A stretch of 35,395 nt of DNA from positions 1 through 35,395 of the forward strand of contig JAIOXK010000010.1 in assembly GCA_021741645.1 (NCBI GenBank), given 5' to 3'. The notes under the pieces are model-generated. The model did not search any database. It was not told where the DNA came from and saw nothing but the letters and a program-made list of their open reading frames with translations. Shown here piece by piece: positions 9,524-17,388 of the stretch (within the stretch, counting starts at the first letter, position 1; each line of letters begins with the position of its first letter). The stretch is from Candidatus Nanopelagicales bacterium (GTDB lineage Bacteria; Actinomycetota; Actinomycetes; S36-B12). A program made the translations under genes and the position numbers.

Positions 9524-10536
9524 TGCTTCTCCAGACGGGGGCTCGATGAGTGCACGCTCAGCCTGCCACACGATCGCTCTGCGATCACACCGCCCGGCAA
9601 ACTGACCGGTCCCTGTCCGTGCCACTGGCTGACGAGGGCTTCCACCGAACGCACGTGATCGATGCCAACGTCCTCCCCGGGAGCTCCTGCCTCGATGATC
9701 ATCGAACGGATCACCCTGCTGCGGATGGCAGCCGCGAGCCCCGCAAGGTCGCTGCAATCGCTCGAGATCTGCGACCCGATGATCGAGACGATGCGACGGT
9801 AGGCCTCGTCGGCGATCTCCTCCAGCGCATCCGCATCGTCACGAAGCAGGTCGGCACTACGCGCCAGCCCGGCGATCACTCCAGAGCCCAGCGCCTGCTC
9901 GATCTCTGCCAGCGCCTGACGAACCCGGACCCGAGCGAACATCGGATCCTCGTTGTGCGGGTCGTCCCAGGCCTGGCGCCCGATCGCCGCGAGGGCATCC
10001 TCTGCGGATGCTCGGACGGTCGACCGCGCAAGGTGCAGGAAGGGCCGTCGCCACAGGCCGGTGCGCGGCGCCATGGCCGCCAGTGAACGCGCACCCGAGC
10101 CGCGAGCCAGACGGAGCAGCACCGTCTCAGCCTGATCCTCCCGGGTGTGACCCAGCAGGACGGCCTCGGCGCCGCTCTCGTCCGCGGCACGCCTGAGCGC
10201 CTCGTACCGCGCATCGCGGGCGGCTGCCTCAGGGCCGCCTTCGGTGCCCACCTCCACGCGCACGACGGATGCGGGCGCACCCAGCAGGTCACACGTGCTG
10301 GCCGCCGCGTCAGCGACCTCGTGCGAGTTCGACTGAAGGGCGTGATCGACGACCACCGCATTGACCGAGAGCTCCGCGCGTCCGCCAACCCAGACCGCCG
10401 CAGCCACGAGAGCAAGCGAGTCAGCGCCACCCGAGCAGGCGACCACCACACGAGCACCGGGGCGCAGATCCGCCAGCCCCTCGGTCATCGACCGCCGGCA
10501 GGCGAGCGTCTCCTCGGAAGAAACCCGGCGACTCAT
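9520..10536 (-). CDS. tilS: tRNA(Ile)-lysidine synthase
   Basis: PP-loop VVVACSGGADSLALVAA; LLGHTREDQAETVLLRLARGSG; start at MSRRVSSEET within longer ORF. Confidence 0.93.
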   Translation of the reverse strand: MSRRVSSEETLACRRSMTEGLADLRPGARVVVACSGGADSLALVAAAVWVGGRAELSVNAVVVDHALQSNSHEVADAAASTCDLLGAPASVVRVEVGTEGGPEAAARDARYEALRRAADESGAEAVLLGHTREDQAETVLLRLARGSGARSLAAMAPRTGLWRRPFLHLARSTVRASAEDALAAIGRQAWDDPHNEDPMFARVRVRQALAEIEQALGSGVIAGLARSADLLRDDADALEEIADEAYRRIVSIIGSQISSDCSDLAGLAAAIRSRVIRSMIIEAGAPGEDVGIDHVRSVEALVSQWHGQGPVSLPGGVIAERSCGRLSVHSSSPRLEKQ

Positions 10537-11597
10537 GCCCCGAGCCCCACCCGATCCATCCAGGCATCCGGGTCGTGGATCTCGACTCGCGAGGGCAGGT
10601 GGTCCGGCGAGGTCCACACGCGGTTGAAACCCGGCATGCCGACCCGGTCGACGACATGGCGGACGAAGGCGGCGCCATCGGTGTACTGCCGCATCTTGGC
10701 GTCCATTCCCAGCGCACGGCGAGCGATCTGATCGACTCCACGGACCTGCTCGCGACGCTCGCTGAACCGCGCACGGATCGTCCTGACCGATGGCACCACC
10801 GCGGGTCCCACGTCGTCCATGACCACATCGGCATGACCTTCGAGCAGTGACATCAGGCCGGTCAGCTCGTCGAAGAGGATCTTCTGCTCCGGCGTCTGCA
10901 GCGCGTCGATGACGCTGACATCGGAGCCCGAGCGCAGCGATCGCACCAGCGCGTAGACGAAGGCCACGAGTCGCTCCATTGTCTCTCGCGCCGACAGGTC
11001 GGAGGCCTCGAGCAGGGCCTGTATCCGGGCAGCGAAGTGCTCGCCGAGCCACGGGACCGCGCCGAACTGCACTCGATGCGTCTCCTCGTGAAGGCACACC
11101 CAGAAGCGGAAGTCCCGGGGATCGACGTCCAACTGCTGCTCGACGCTCACGATCGTCGGCGCCACGAGCAGGAGTCGCCCGGGCTGGTGCGGCCCCGCAC
11201 CGAAGGTCTCGAACTGGCCGAGCACCTTGGTCGAAAGCCAGGCCAGCACCGCCCCGAGCTGCAACGCCGTGCCGCGCGACCCGAGGCTGCGCACCACCGC
11301 GGGGGCATTCTCCGTGCGCTCGGACAACGTCTCCCAAGAACCGAGGATCGTCTTCATCCCCTCCACGTTGGATGCGATCCACGCTCCCCGATCGACGACG
11401 ACCGCCGGCGAGGTGTCAGGGGCGACGAGACCGGTCACCTCACGCACAGGTGCGATCGCCTCGCGGGCCAGGCCGCGGAGCATCGCGACGGCCTCACGCG
11501 CGGCCTCAGGCTCCAGTTCCGGACCCGACGGGGCGAGGCGTCGCGCGGTCGCGATCGCCAGATCCCAGTCGATCGTGTCGGGACGAGTGTCGGCCAT
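10533..11597 (-). CDS. DUF2342 / zincin-like zinc-dependent metalloprotease
   Basis: LHEETHRVQF motif (HExxH-like HEETH), MSLLEGHADVVMD; synteny with tilS and dacB as in actinobacteria. Confidence 0.85.
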   Translation of the reverse strand: MADTRPDTIDWDLAIATARRLAPSGPELEPEAAREAVAMLRGLAREAIAPVREVTGLVAPDTSPAVVVDRGAWIASNVEGMKTILGSWETLSERTENAPAVVRSLGSRGTALQLGAVLAWLSTKVLGQFETFGAGPHQPGRLLLVAPTIVSVEQQLDVDPRDFRFWVCLHEETHRVQFGAVPWLGEHFAARIQALLEASDLSARETMERLVAFVYALVRSLRSGSDVSVIDALQTPEQKILFDELTGLMSLLEGHADVVMDDVGPAVVPSVRTIRARFSERREQVRGVDQIARRALGMDAKMRQYTDGAAFVRHVVDRVGMPGFNRVWTSPDHLPSRVEIHDPDAWMDRVGLGA

Positions 11598-11605
11598 CAG
11601 GGCAG

Positions 11606-12649
11606 TCAGCGTGCGTCGGTGGGCGCATCAGGCGCGGGTGGGCGGCACACCACTCCGGTCAGCTTTCCCGCTCCCTCGCCGTGAAGGCTCAGCCGGCCTG
11701 CCGCATAGGGGACGAGGACGGCATCGCCCTTGGCGACCTGGAGTGAGCCGGCCTCCGTGGTGAGCACTCCGTGTCCGTCCAGCATGAGGATCACGGCGAA
11801 CCCGGGATCGACGTCCACCGGACCGCCGGAGGTGTCGAAGTGATGCGCGCGGAAGTAGGCGTCGGCAGCGGCCGGCATGGCCGAGTGAAGGCCAGCGCCC
11901 TCGATCTGCTCGCGCGGGAGCACCAGGTGGTCAAGGTCGCTCGACGACACCGCTGAGTAGTCGACCGCACCCAGCACGGTGTCGAAGCCCAGATCCAGAT
12001 GCCCGTCCTTCTTGCCGTCAACAGCAAAGCCCTGCCATTCGAGCAGGATCGACAGGTCCGTCGGCTCCTGAAGTTCAAGGACGAAGACCCCGGATGCCAC
12101 GGTGTGCGGAAGACCCGCCGGCACGAGCATCGCATCTCCTGGCCGGACGACTCTGCGCTGCAGCGATGCCAGCAGGGACTCGGAATCCTCCGCATCGACC
12201 CAGGCCGCCACCTGGTCCCGGCTCATCTCCTCGGCGAAGCCGACGCCGACCTCGCCCCCCTCGGGTGCGTCGAGGACGTACCAGGCCTCCGTCTTCCCGT
12301 GAGCCAGCCCGAGGTGCGTTCGCGAGAACTCACGGTTCGGGTGCAGGTGCACGGGCAGTCGCTGGTCAAGGTCGAGCAGCTTGATCAGCACCTCGGTGCT
12401 GGTGCCGAAGCGCGCGACGTGATCCGCGCCGAGCCACGCCTGGGGATCAGATTCGATGGCCTCGATCAGCAGGCGGCCATCGGGAAGTCGACTGAAGCCC
12501 TGCGGTGCCTGACCGAACCGAGCCGTGGTCGAGCCGATCCACTCCTCAGGCCGTTGCGGGCCGCCCGGCCCATGCCTGAGCGCACCGATGCGATCGCCGC
12601 CCCGATAGAAGTGGTCGAACTGGTTGACCGGCAGCAGGACGGGCAGCAT
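11606..12649 (-). CDS. manA: Mannose-6-phosphate isomerase, class I
   Basis: EEWIGSTTARFGQ, LLDLDQRLPVHLHPNREF, KTEAWYVLDA, GDAMLVPAGLPHTV motifs; start at MLPVLLP. Confidence 0.9.
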   Translation of the reverse strand: MLPVLLPVNQFDHFYRGGDRIGALRHGPGGPQRPEEWIGSTTARFGQAPQGFSRLPDGRLLIEAIESDPQAWLGADHVARFGTSTEVLIKLLDLDQRLPVHLHPNREFSRTHLGLAHGKTEAWYVLDAPEGGEVGVGFAEEMSRDQVAAWVDAEDSESLLASLQRRVVRPGDAMLVPAGLPHTVASGVFVLELQEPTDLSILLEWQGFAVDGKKDGHLDLGFDTVLGAVDYSAVSSSDLDHLVLPREQIEGAGLHSAMPAAADAYFRAHHFDTSGGPVDVDPGFAVILMLDGHGVLTTEAGSLQVAKGDAVLVPYAAGRLSLHGEGAGKLTGVVCRPPAPDAPTDAR

Positions 12650-12667
12650 CTGGTGTCTTCCTTTCTT

Positions 12668-12706
12668 TGACCGATCACGGGGACCGATCACGTGGACCGA
12701 TCACGA
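12668..12706. repeat. Three tandem 13-bp repeats (ggaccgatcacgN) in the dacB-manA intergenic region
   Basis: tgaccgatcacgg / ggaccgatcacgt / ggaccgatcacga followed by partial ggacgg, read directly. Confidence 0.88.
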
Positions 12707-12719
12707 GGACGGACCGGGC

Positions 12720-14072
12720 TCAGTCGCATCCGCACGTGGCGAGGGTGGCCGCGATGGTGTCCATTGTGGCGCGCGCCTTGCCGATCGACTTCACCTTGTC
12801 GTCGATCATGGCAAAGACGAGCGTGCGACCCTCGGCATCCAGCACTGTTCCGGCCAACGACGTGACGCCCGTGAGGGTGCCCGTCTTCGCGTGCACGAAA
12901 CCGCGCCCGTCCGCGGTCGCGGTAGTGCCGAACCGACTCTCGAGAGTCCCGGTGAACCCGGCGATCGCCAGGCTGGAGCCGATCGGAGTCAGGTCGGCGT
13001 CCTGCCCGACCACCACATCGGAGAGCAGCTCCGCCAGCAGTGCAGGCGGAATGAGGTTTCTCCGGGAGAGTCCGCTGCCGTCGACCAGGGTCAGCCCGGC
13101 TATGGGCAGGCCAGCCTCGGCGAGCACCTGAACGGTCGCCTGTGCGCCACCGGCGAAGGAGGGATCCCCCAGCAGCTTCCCGCCCACGAGGTGAGCGAGC
13201 GCCTCTGCATAGTTGTTGTCCGAATCGGTGAGGAAGCCCTCGACGATCTCCACCACCGGTGGTGACTCCACGCGGGCGACCTCCGTAGCTGAGTCCGCCA
13301 GTGCGCCCTTGCGCGTCTTCTTCACCTTCAGCCCCTGCGACTTCAGAAGGGCGGAGAATTCCTTCGCCGCCTGACGAGCAGGGTCGGTGACTCGCGATGA
13401 GGCACCGGGTCTCACACGACCACCGTCCACGACGAGGGCACTGACCGGGGCCGCCACTCCCGCAGACGGAAAACTCGACTTCCATCCGGGCCCGAGGGCC
13501 GGGCCGGTGAAGGCGGATGCGTCGTAGACGACGGTGATGGCCCGTTGCGTGCCGTAGTCCTCGGCCACAGCCTTGGCGAGTGCTGTCAGCGAGGCACGGC
13601 CGTTGTCGATCGTGTCCCGCTTCTTTCCCCGCACCAGCGTGGGATCACCCCCGCCGACGAGATAGACGGTGTCGCCGTCACGGTAGGCGATGGTGGGAAT
13701 CGTGGTGCCGGCGCCCAGAACCTCCAGGGCAGCAGCAGCGGTGGCGACTTTGGCCGTGGAGGCGGGAATCCGCGGCTTGCTGCCACGCTGGTCGAACAGA
13801 ACCGATGACGATGCCGGGTCGAGCACGATCACCGAAGCACGCGAGAGGTCCCTCTTCACCAGTCGACCGATGGCCGACCGGACCCCCTCCGGCGTGGGCC
13901 GGGGCTCCTGCTGCACCGTCGGGCTAAGGATGCTGGGGGCAGGCACCGGTGGAGGGGTGGTGTCGGCGACTGCCGGAGCAACAGCCAGCAACCCGGCAGC
14001 GAGGATCGCCGCCAGGGGGATGGCTGACAGACGGATGGCCGACCGGGGGTTGGAGCCTGCTCGTCGATGCAC
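12720..14072 (-). CDS. dacB: D-alanyl-D-alanine carboxypeptidase/endopeptidase (PBP4, S13 family)
   Basis: Signal peptide; SxxK (PASTAKV), SDNNYAEALAH, FVHAKTGTLTGV motifs. Confidence 0.92.
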   Translation of the reverse strand: MHRRAGSNPRSAIRLSAIPLAAILAAGLLAVAPAVADTTPPPVPAPSILSPTVQQEPRPTPEGVRSAIGRLVKRDLSRASVIVLDPASSSVLFDQRGSKPRIPASTAKVATAAAALEVLGAGTTIPTIAYRDGDTVYLVGGGDPTLVRGKKRDTIDNGRASLTALAKAVAEDYGTQRAITVVYDASAFTGPALGPGWKSSFPSAGVAAPVSALVVDGGRVRPGASSRVTDPARQAAKEFSALLKSQGLKVKKTRKGALADSATEVARVESPPVVEIVEGFLTDSDNNYAEALAHLVGGKLLGDPSFAGGAQATVQVLAEAGLPIAGLTLVDGSGLSRRNLIPPALLAELLSDVVVGQDADLTPIGSSLAIAGFTGTLESRFGTTATADGRGFVHAKTGTLTGVTSLAGTVLDAEGRTLVFAMIDDKVKSIGKARATMDTIAATLATCGCD

Positions 14073-14151
14073 TGGTCGTCCTCCCTCCCCGACTTAGGGA
14101 AGACTAGGGCACTGAGGGAGCGCCGATGCTCGGCGTTCAGGGAGGACCACC

Positions 14152-14649
14152 ATGGAGCCGTTGACCTTCGATGTGACCATCGAGATCCCTGCAGGAAGCC
14201 GGAACAAGTACGAGATGGACCATCACAGCGGACGGATTCGCCTCGACCGGATGCTCTTCACCTCCACCCGATACCCGCACGACTACGGGTTCATCGACAA
14301 CTCCCTCGGTCTCGACGGCGATCCCCTTGATGCCCTCGTCCTCGTGCAGGAGCCCACATTCCCCGGCGTCGTCATCTCCTGCCGCACGGTCGGGATGTTC
14401 CGCATGACGGACGAGGCCGGCGGCGACGACAAGGTCCTGTGCGTGCCGTCAGGGGACCCCCGCATGGAGCACCTGCGCGACATCCACCACGTGGCCGAGT
14501 TCGATCGCCTGGAGATCCAGCACTTCTTCGAGGTCTACAAGGACCTTGAGCCCGGCAAGAGCGTCGAGGGCGCCACCTGGGTGGGGCGGACGGCGGCGGA
14601 GGCCGAGATCCACGCCTCGTGGGACCGATTCAAGGCAGCCGAGCATTAG
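14152..14649 (+). CDS. ppa: Inorganic pyrophosphatase
   Basis: [49 protein letters not shown]. Confidence 0.96.
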   Translation: MEPLTFDVTIEIPAGSRNKYEMDHHSGRIRLDRMLFTSTRYPHDYGFIDNSLGLDGDPLDALVLVQEPTFPGVVISCRTVGMFRMTDEAGGDDKVLCVPSGDPRMEHLRDIHHVAEFDRLEIQHFFEVYKDLEPGKSVEGATWVGRTAAEAEIHASWDRFKAAEH

Positions 14650-14663
14650 GCCCGGTGTCCCAA

Positions 14664-14681
14664 AGTGAACTAAAGGTGAAC
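14664..14681. promoter_or_regulatory. PHO-box-like direct repeat (period 11 bp)
   Basis: AGTGAAC-TAAA-GGTGAAC; same arrangement as the elements near pstC and pstS. Confidence 0.55.
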
Positions 14682-14761
14682 AACACTCGAACGAGAGATT
14701 TCCTGAAAGTGGCCGGATCGTGCTAACGTGGTAGCAGTCACCGCGACGGCGACCGCTCATT

Positions 14762-14803
14762 GACGAGCAAGAACCTCGATCAGACGAGCAAGAACCTCGA
14801 TCA
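14762..14803. repeat. Exact 21-bp tandem duplication
   Basis: gacgagcaagaacctcgatca x2, immediately upstream of ORF 14820..15047. Confidence 0.92.
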
Positions 14804-14819
14804 GGAGAGCAGGTGCGAC

Positions 14820-15047
14820 ATGAACCTCCCCTTCCTCAGGCGCGACCGGCACCTCACTGCCCTGCATCCGCCACTGCATGACCAGCGCCATCAGGTCTCC
14901 TCCACCTTCAGTTACGGCCGATGCCGGTTCGTTCTCGAGTGCTCGTGCGGTGCCGAATTCGACACCCCCTACATCGACGAGGCCCTCGAGATCCGCGAGC
15001 TGCACGAGCGGCTCGGGCCGCTGGCCGACGAGATGGCCGCTCTGTAG
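14820..15047 (+). CDS. Small uncharacterised protein (75 aa) with CRFVLECSCGAEFDTPYIDEA motif
   Basis: ATG at 14820 with AGGAG upstream at 14803-14807; ORF track gives longer TTG-start version from 14760. Confidence 0.65.
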   Translation: MNLPFLRRDRHLTALHPPLHDQRHQVSSTFSYGRCRFVLECSCGAEFDTPYIDEALEIRELHERLGPLADEMAAL

Positions 15048-15055
15048 CCAAGGCC

Positions 15056-15083
15056 GCTCCACACTCGACGCTCCACACTCGAC
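15056..15083. repeat. Exact 14-bp tandem duplication
   Basis: gctccacactcgac x2, read directly. Confidence 0.9.
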
Positions 15084-15120
15084 GAAGGTCCCCCTCAGCA
15101 CCCGCTGACGGGGACCTTCG
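15082..15120 (+). terminator. Rho-independent-like hairpin between the small ORF and the SQR gene
   Basis: CGAAGGTCCCC...TCAGC-ACCC-GCTGA...GGGGACCTTCG; long stem, no strong T-tract. Confidence 0.65.
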
Positions 15121-15182
15121 TCATCTCAAGTCCCGCACTTCGACCCCACGGCGGACCCGGGTTGGGGTGCCACCATCGAGAC

Positions 15183-16433
15183 ATGAAGAAGCTGCTGATC
15201 CTCGGCGGGGGAACCGCCGGAACCATCGCCGCCAACAAGCTGCGGCGCAAGCTGTCCGCGACTGACTGGGAGATCACCGTCGTCGACGCGGATGACAACC
15301 ACAGGTACCAGCCCGGGTACCTCTTCCTGCCCTTCGGCACCTACAAGCCATCGCAGATCACCAAGAGCCGCCGCAAGAACCTCACCAAGGACGTGCCCCT
15401 CGTCTACGGGGAGATCGATCGCGTCGAGGCTGACGAGAACGCGGTGCTCCTCACCGATGGCCGACGTCTGGACTACGACGTCCTGATCATCGCCTCCGGC
15501 GTCACGCCACGCCCTGATCAGACCGACGGCATGACCGGTGACCAGTGGGGCGACAGCGTCCACGAGTTCTATACCTACGAGGGCTCCGTGGCCCTGGCCA
15601 AGAAGCTCGAGACCTGGCCCGGTGGCCGCCTCGTCATCAATATCGTCGAGATGCCGATCAAGTGCCCGGTCGCACCCCTGGAGTTCGCCTTCCTCGCCGA
15701 CTCCTTCTTCAAGGACAAGGGCATGCGAGACAAGGTCGAGATGACCTACGTGACGCCGCTGCCCGGCGCCTTCACCAAGCCCATCGCGGCTCAGGCCTTC
15801 GGCAACACGCTGGAGGAGAAGGGCATCGCCGTCGAACCCGACTTCATGCTCATGGAGGTCGACAACGAGAAGAAGGCTCTTGTCTCGTATGACGAGCGCG
15901 AGGTTCCCTTCGACCTGCTCGTGACCATCCCCCTGAACATGGGCGCCGACTACGTCGCCAGGTCCGGTCTCGGCAACGAGATCAACCTCGTGCCGGTGGA
16001 CAAGTTCACCCAGCAGGCCAAGGCCCACGCGAACATCTTCGCCCTCGGCGACGCCAACGACATCCCGGCCTCCAAGGCCGGCTCCGTGGCGCACTTCGAG
16101 ATCGACATCTTCGTCGAGAACTTCCTGGAGTACATCCAGGGCAAGGAGATGACCCACAGGTTCGACGGGCATGCCAACTGCTTCATCGAGACAGGCGGCA
16201 AGAAGGCGATGCTCATCGACTTCAACTACGACTGGGAGCCGCTTCCCGGCAAGTACCCCGTCGCCGGCATCGGTCCCATGAGCCTGCTCAAGCAGACGCA
16301 TCTGAATCACATCGGCAAGCTCGCCTTCCGCTGGATGTACTGGAACATGCTCATCCCCGGCCGACCCATGGGGCTGCCGCCGCTGATGTCGACGTCCGGC
16401 AAGCGAACCGACCTGGTCACCGCCGAGAAGTAG
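15183..16433 (+). CDS. Sulfide:quinone oxidoreductase-like FAD flavoprotein
   Basis: LLILGGGTAGTIAANKL FAD motif; RYQPGYLFLPFG; IKCPVAPLEFAF and HANCFIE cysteine motifs; NIFALGDANDIPASKAGSVAH. Confidence 0.85.
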   Translation: MKKLLILGGGTAGTIAANKLRRKLSATDWEITVVDADDNHRYQPGYLFLPFGTYKPSQITKSRRKNLTKDVPLVYGEIDRVEADENAVLLTDGRRLDYDVLIIASGVTPRPDQTDGMTGDQWGDSVHEFYTYEGSVALAKKLETWPGGRLVINIVEMPIKCPVAPLEFAFLADSFFKDKGMRDKVEMTYVTPLPGAFTKPIAAQAFGNTLEEKGIAVEPDFMLMEVDNEKKALVSYDEREVPFDLLVTIPLNMGADYVARSGLGNEINLVPVDKFTQQAKAHANIFALGDANDIPASKAGSVAHFEIDIFVENFLEYIQGKEMTHRFDGHANCFIETGGKKAMLIDFNYDWEPLPGKYPVAGIGPMSLLKQTHLNHIGKLAFRWMYWNMLIPGRPMGLPPLMSTSGKRTDLVTAEK

Positions 16434-16494
16434 GCGACGACCACACACCAGCAATCACGACACACCCAAGACCCGATCAAGCAAGGAGAACGAG

Positions 16495-16809
16495 ATGCCC
16501 ACCACCACCATCAACGGCCACGACGTCACCGTCGACGACGAGGGCTTCATGACCGTGTACGACGAATGGGACGAGGACACCGGCAAGGCGCTCGCCGAGG
16601 CCATCGGTGTCGACATGACCGACGAGCACTGGCAGGTCATCCGCTTCCTGCGGAATGACTTCAAGGATCAGGGCGCAACGCCCACCATTCGCCGCGTCTC
16701 GACTGCCGGCGGCGTCGACACCAAGAAGCTGTTCCAGCTCTTCCCCAAGAAGCCGGCCAAGAAGATGGCCTACATCGCAGGCCTTCCCAAGCCTGCCGGC
16801 TGCGTCTGA
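16495..16809 (+). CDS. DsrC/TusE-family sulfur carrier protein
   Basis: WDEDTGKALAEAIGVDMTDEHWQVIRFLRNDF and C-terminal AYIAGLPKPAGCV; AAGGAGAA RBS. Confidence 0.92.
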   Translation: MPTTTINGHDVTVDDEGFMTVYDEWDEDTGKALAEAIGVDMTDEHWQVIRFLRNDFKDQGATPTIRRVSTAGGVDTKKLFQLFPKKPAKKMAYIAGLPKPAGCV

Positions 16810-16821
16810 GAGGCCAGGACA

Positions 16822-17331
16822 ATGACTGCAACGCAGGACATGCTCGTCCCGTCATTCGATGACGAGGTCGAGACCGGTCGCAAGCTCGCCATCATCATCT
16901 CCAAGGGCAGCCTGGACATGGCCTATCCAGGCCTGATCCTCGGCAATGCCGCGCTGGGTGAGGGTGTGGAGGTGGAGCTCTTCTTCACGTTCTGGGGATT
17001 CGACATCATCACCAAGGGGCGCATGGAGCACCTGAAGTTCTCGCCCGTCGGCAACCCCGCGGCTCACATCCCCGCAGCCCTGGCGCCGATCCCCGGCATG
17101 ACGTCGATGGCAACGCACATGATGCACAAGTCCCTGGAAGAGTTAGAGATCCCCGACGTGCCCGAGTTCCTCGAGCTCGTCAAAGCCTCGGGGGCGCGGA
17201 TCTGGGCCTGTCGCCTCAGTGCCGACATGAACCACCTGTCGGCAGACGACCTGTGGGATGGGGTCGACGGCATCATCAACGCCAGCGACTTCATCGAGAT
17301 GACGGACGGTGCGCAACTGCTCTTCATCTGA
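16822..17331 (+). CDS. DsrE/DsrF/DrsH-like (DsrE2-type) sulfur-transfer protein
   Basis: KLAIIISKGSLDMAYPGLILGNAALGEGVEVELFFTFWGFDII and GARIWACRLSADMNHL. Confidence 0.85.
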   Translation: MTATQDMLVPSFDDEVETGRKLAIIISKGSLDMAYPGLILGNAALGEGVEVELFFTFWGFDIITKGRMEHLKFSPVGNPAAHIPAALAPIPGMTSMATHMMHKSLEELEIPDVPEFLELVKASGARIWACRLSADMNHLSADDLWDGVDGIINASDFIEMTDGAQLLFI

Positions 17332-17358
17332 AGGGCGAGTCGATCCGCGATGGAGCGG

Positions 17359-17388
17359 GAGCGCGGTTGCTACTCAGCGACCGCGCTC
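17359..17388. terminator. Hairpin between convergent genes (bidirectional terminator-like)
   Basis: GAGCGCGGT-TGCTACTCAGCG-ACCGCGCTC; loop contains the TAG stop of ORF 17370..18641. Confidence 0.6.

Noticed and set aside
10537-11382. N-terminal extension of the 620-aa tilS ORF
   Set aside because: Extension overlaps the DUF2342 gene in another frame; PP-loop protein starts naturally at 10536.
12668-12706. Tandem 13-bp repeats as a CRISPR array
   Set aside because: Units are contiguous with no unique spacers; no cas genes in the window.
14079-14149. Inverted repeat GTCCTCCCT ... AGGGAGGAC between dacB and ppa
   Set aside because: Explained by opposed Shine-Dalgarno sequences of the two divergent genes, so not evidence for an operator.
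15126-16454. 442-aa minus-strand ORF opposite the SQR gene
   Set aside because: Mirror ORF of a codon-biased gene; plus strand has clear FAD-binding and SQR motifs and RBS/operon context.
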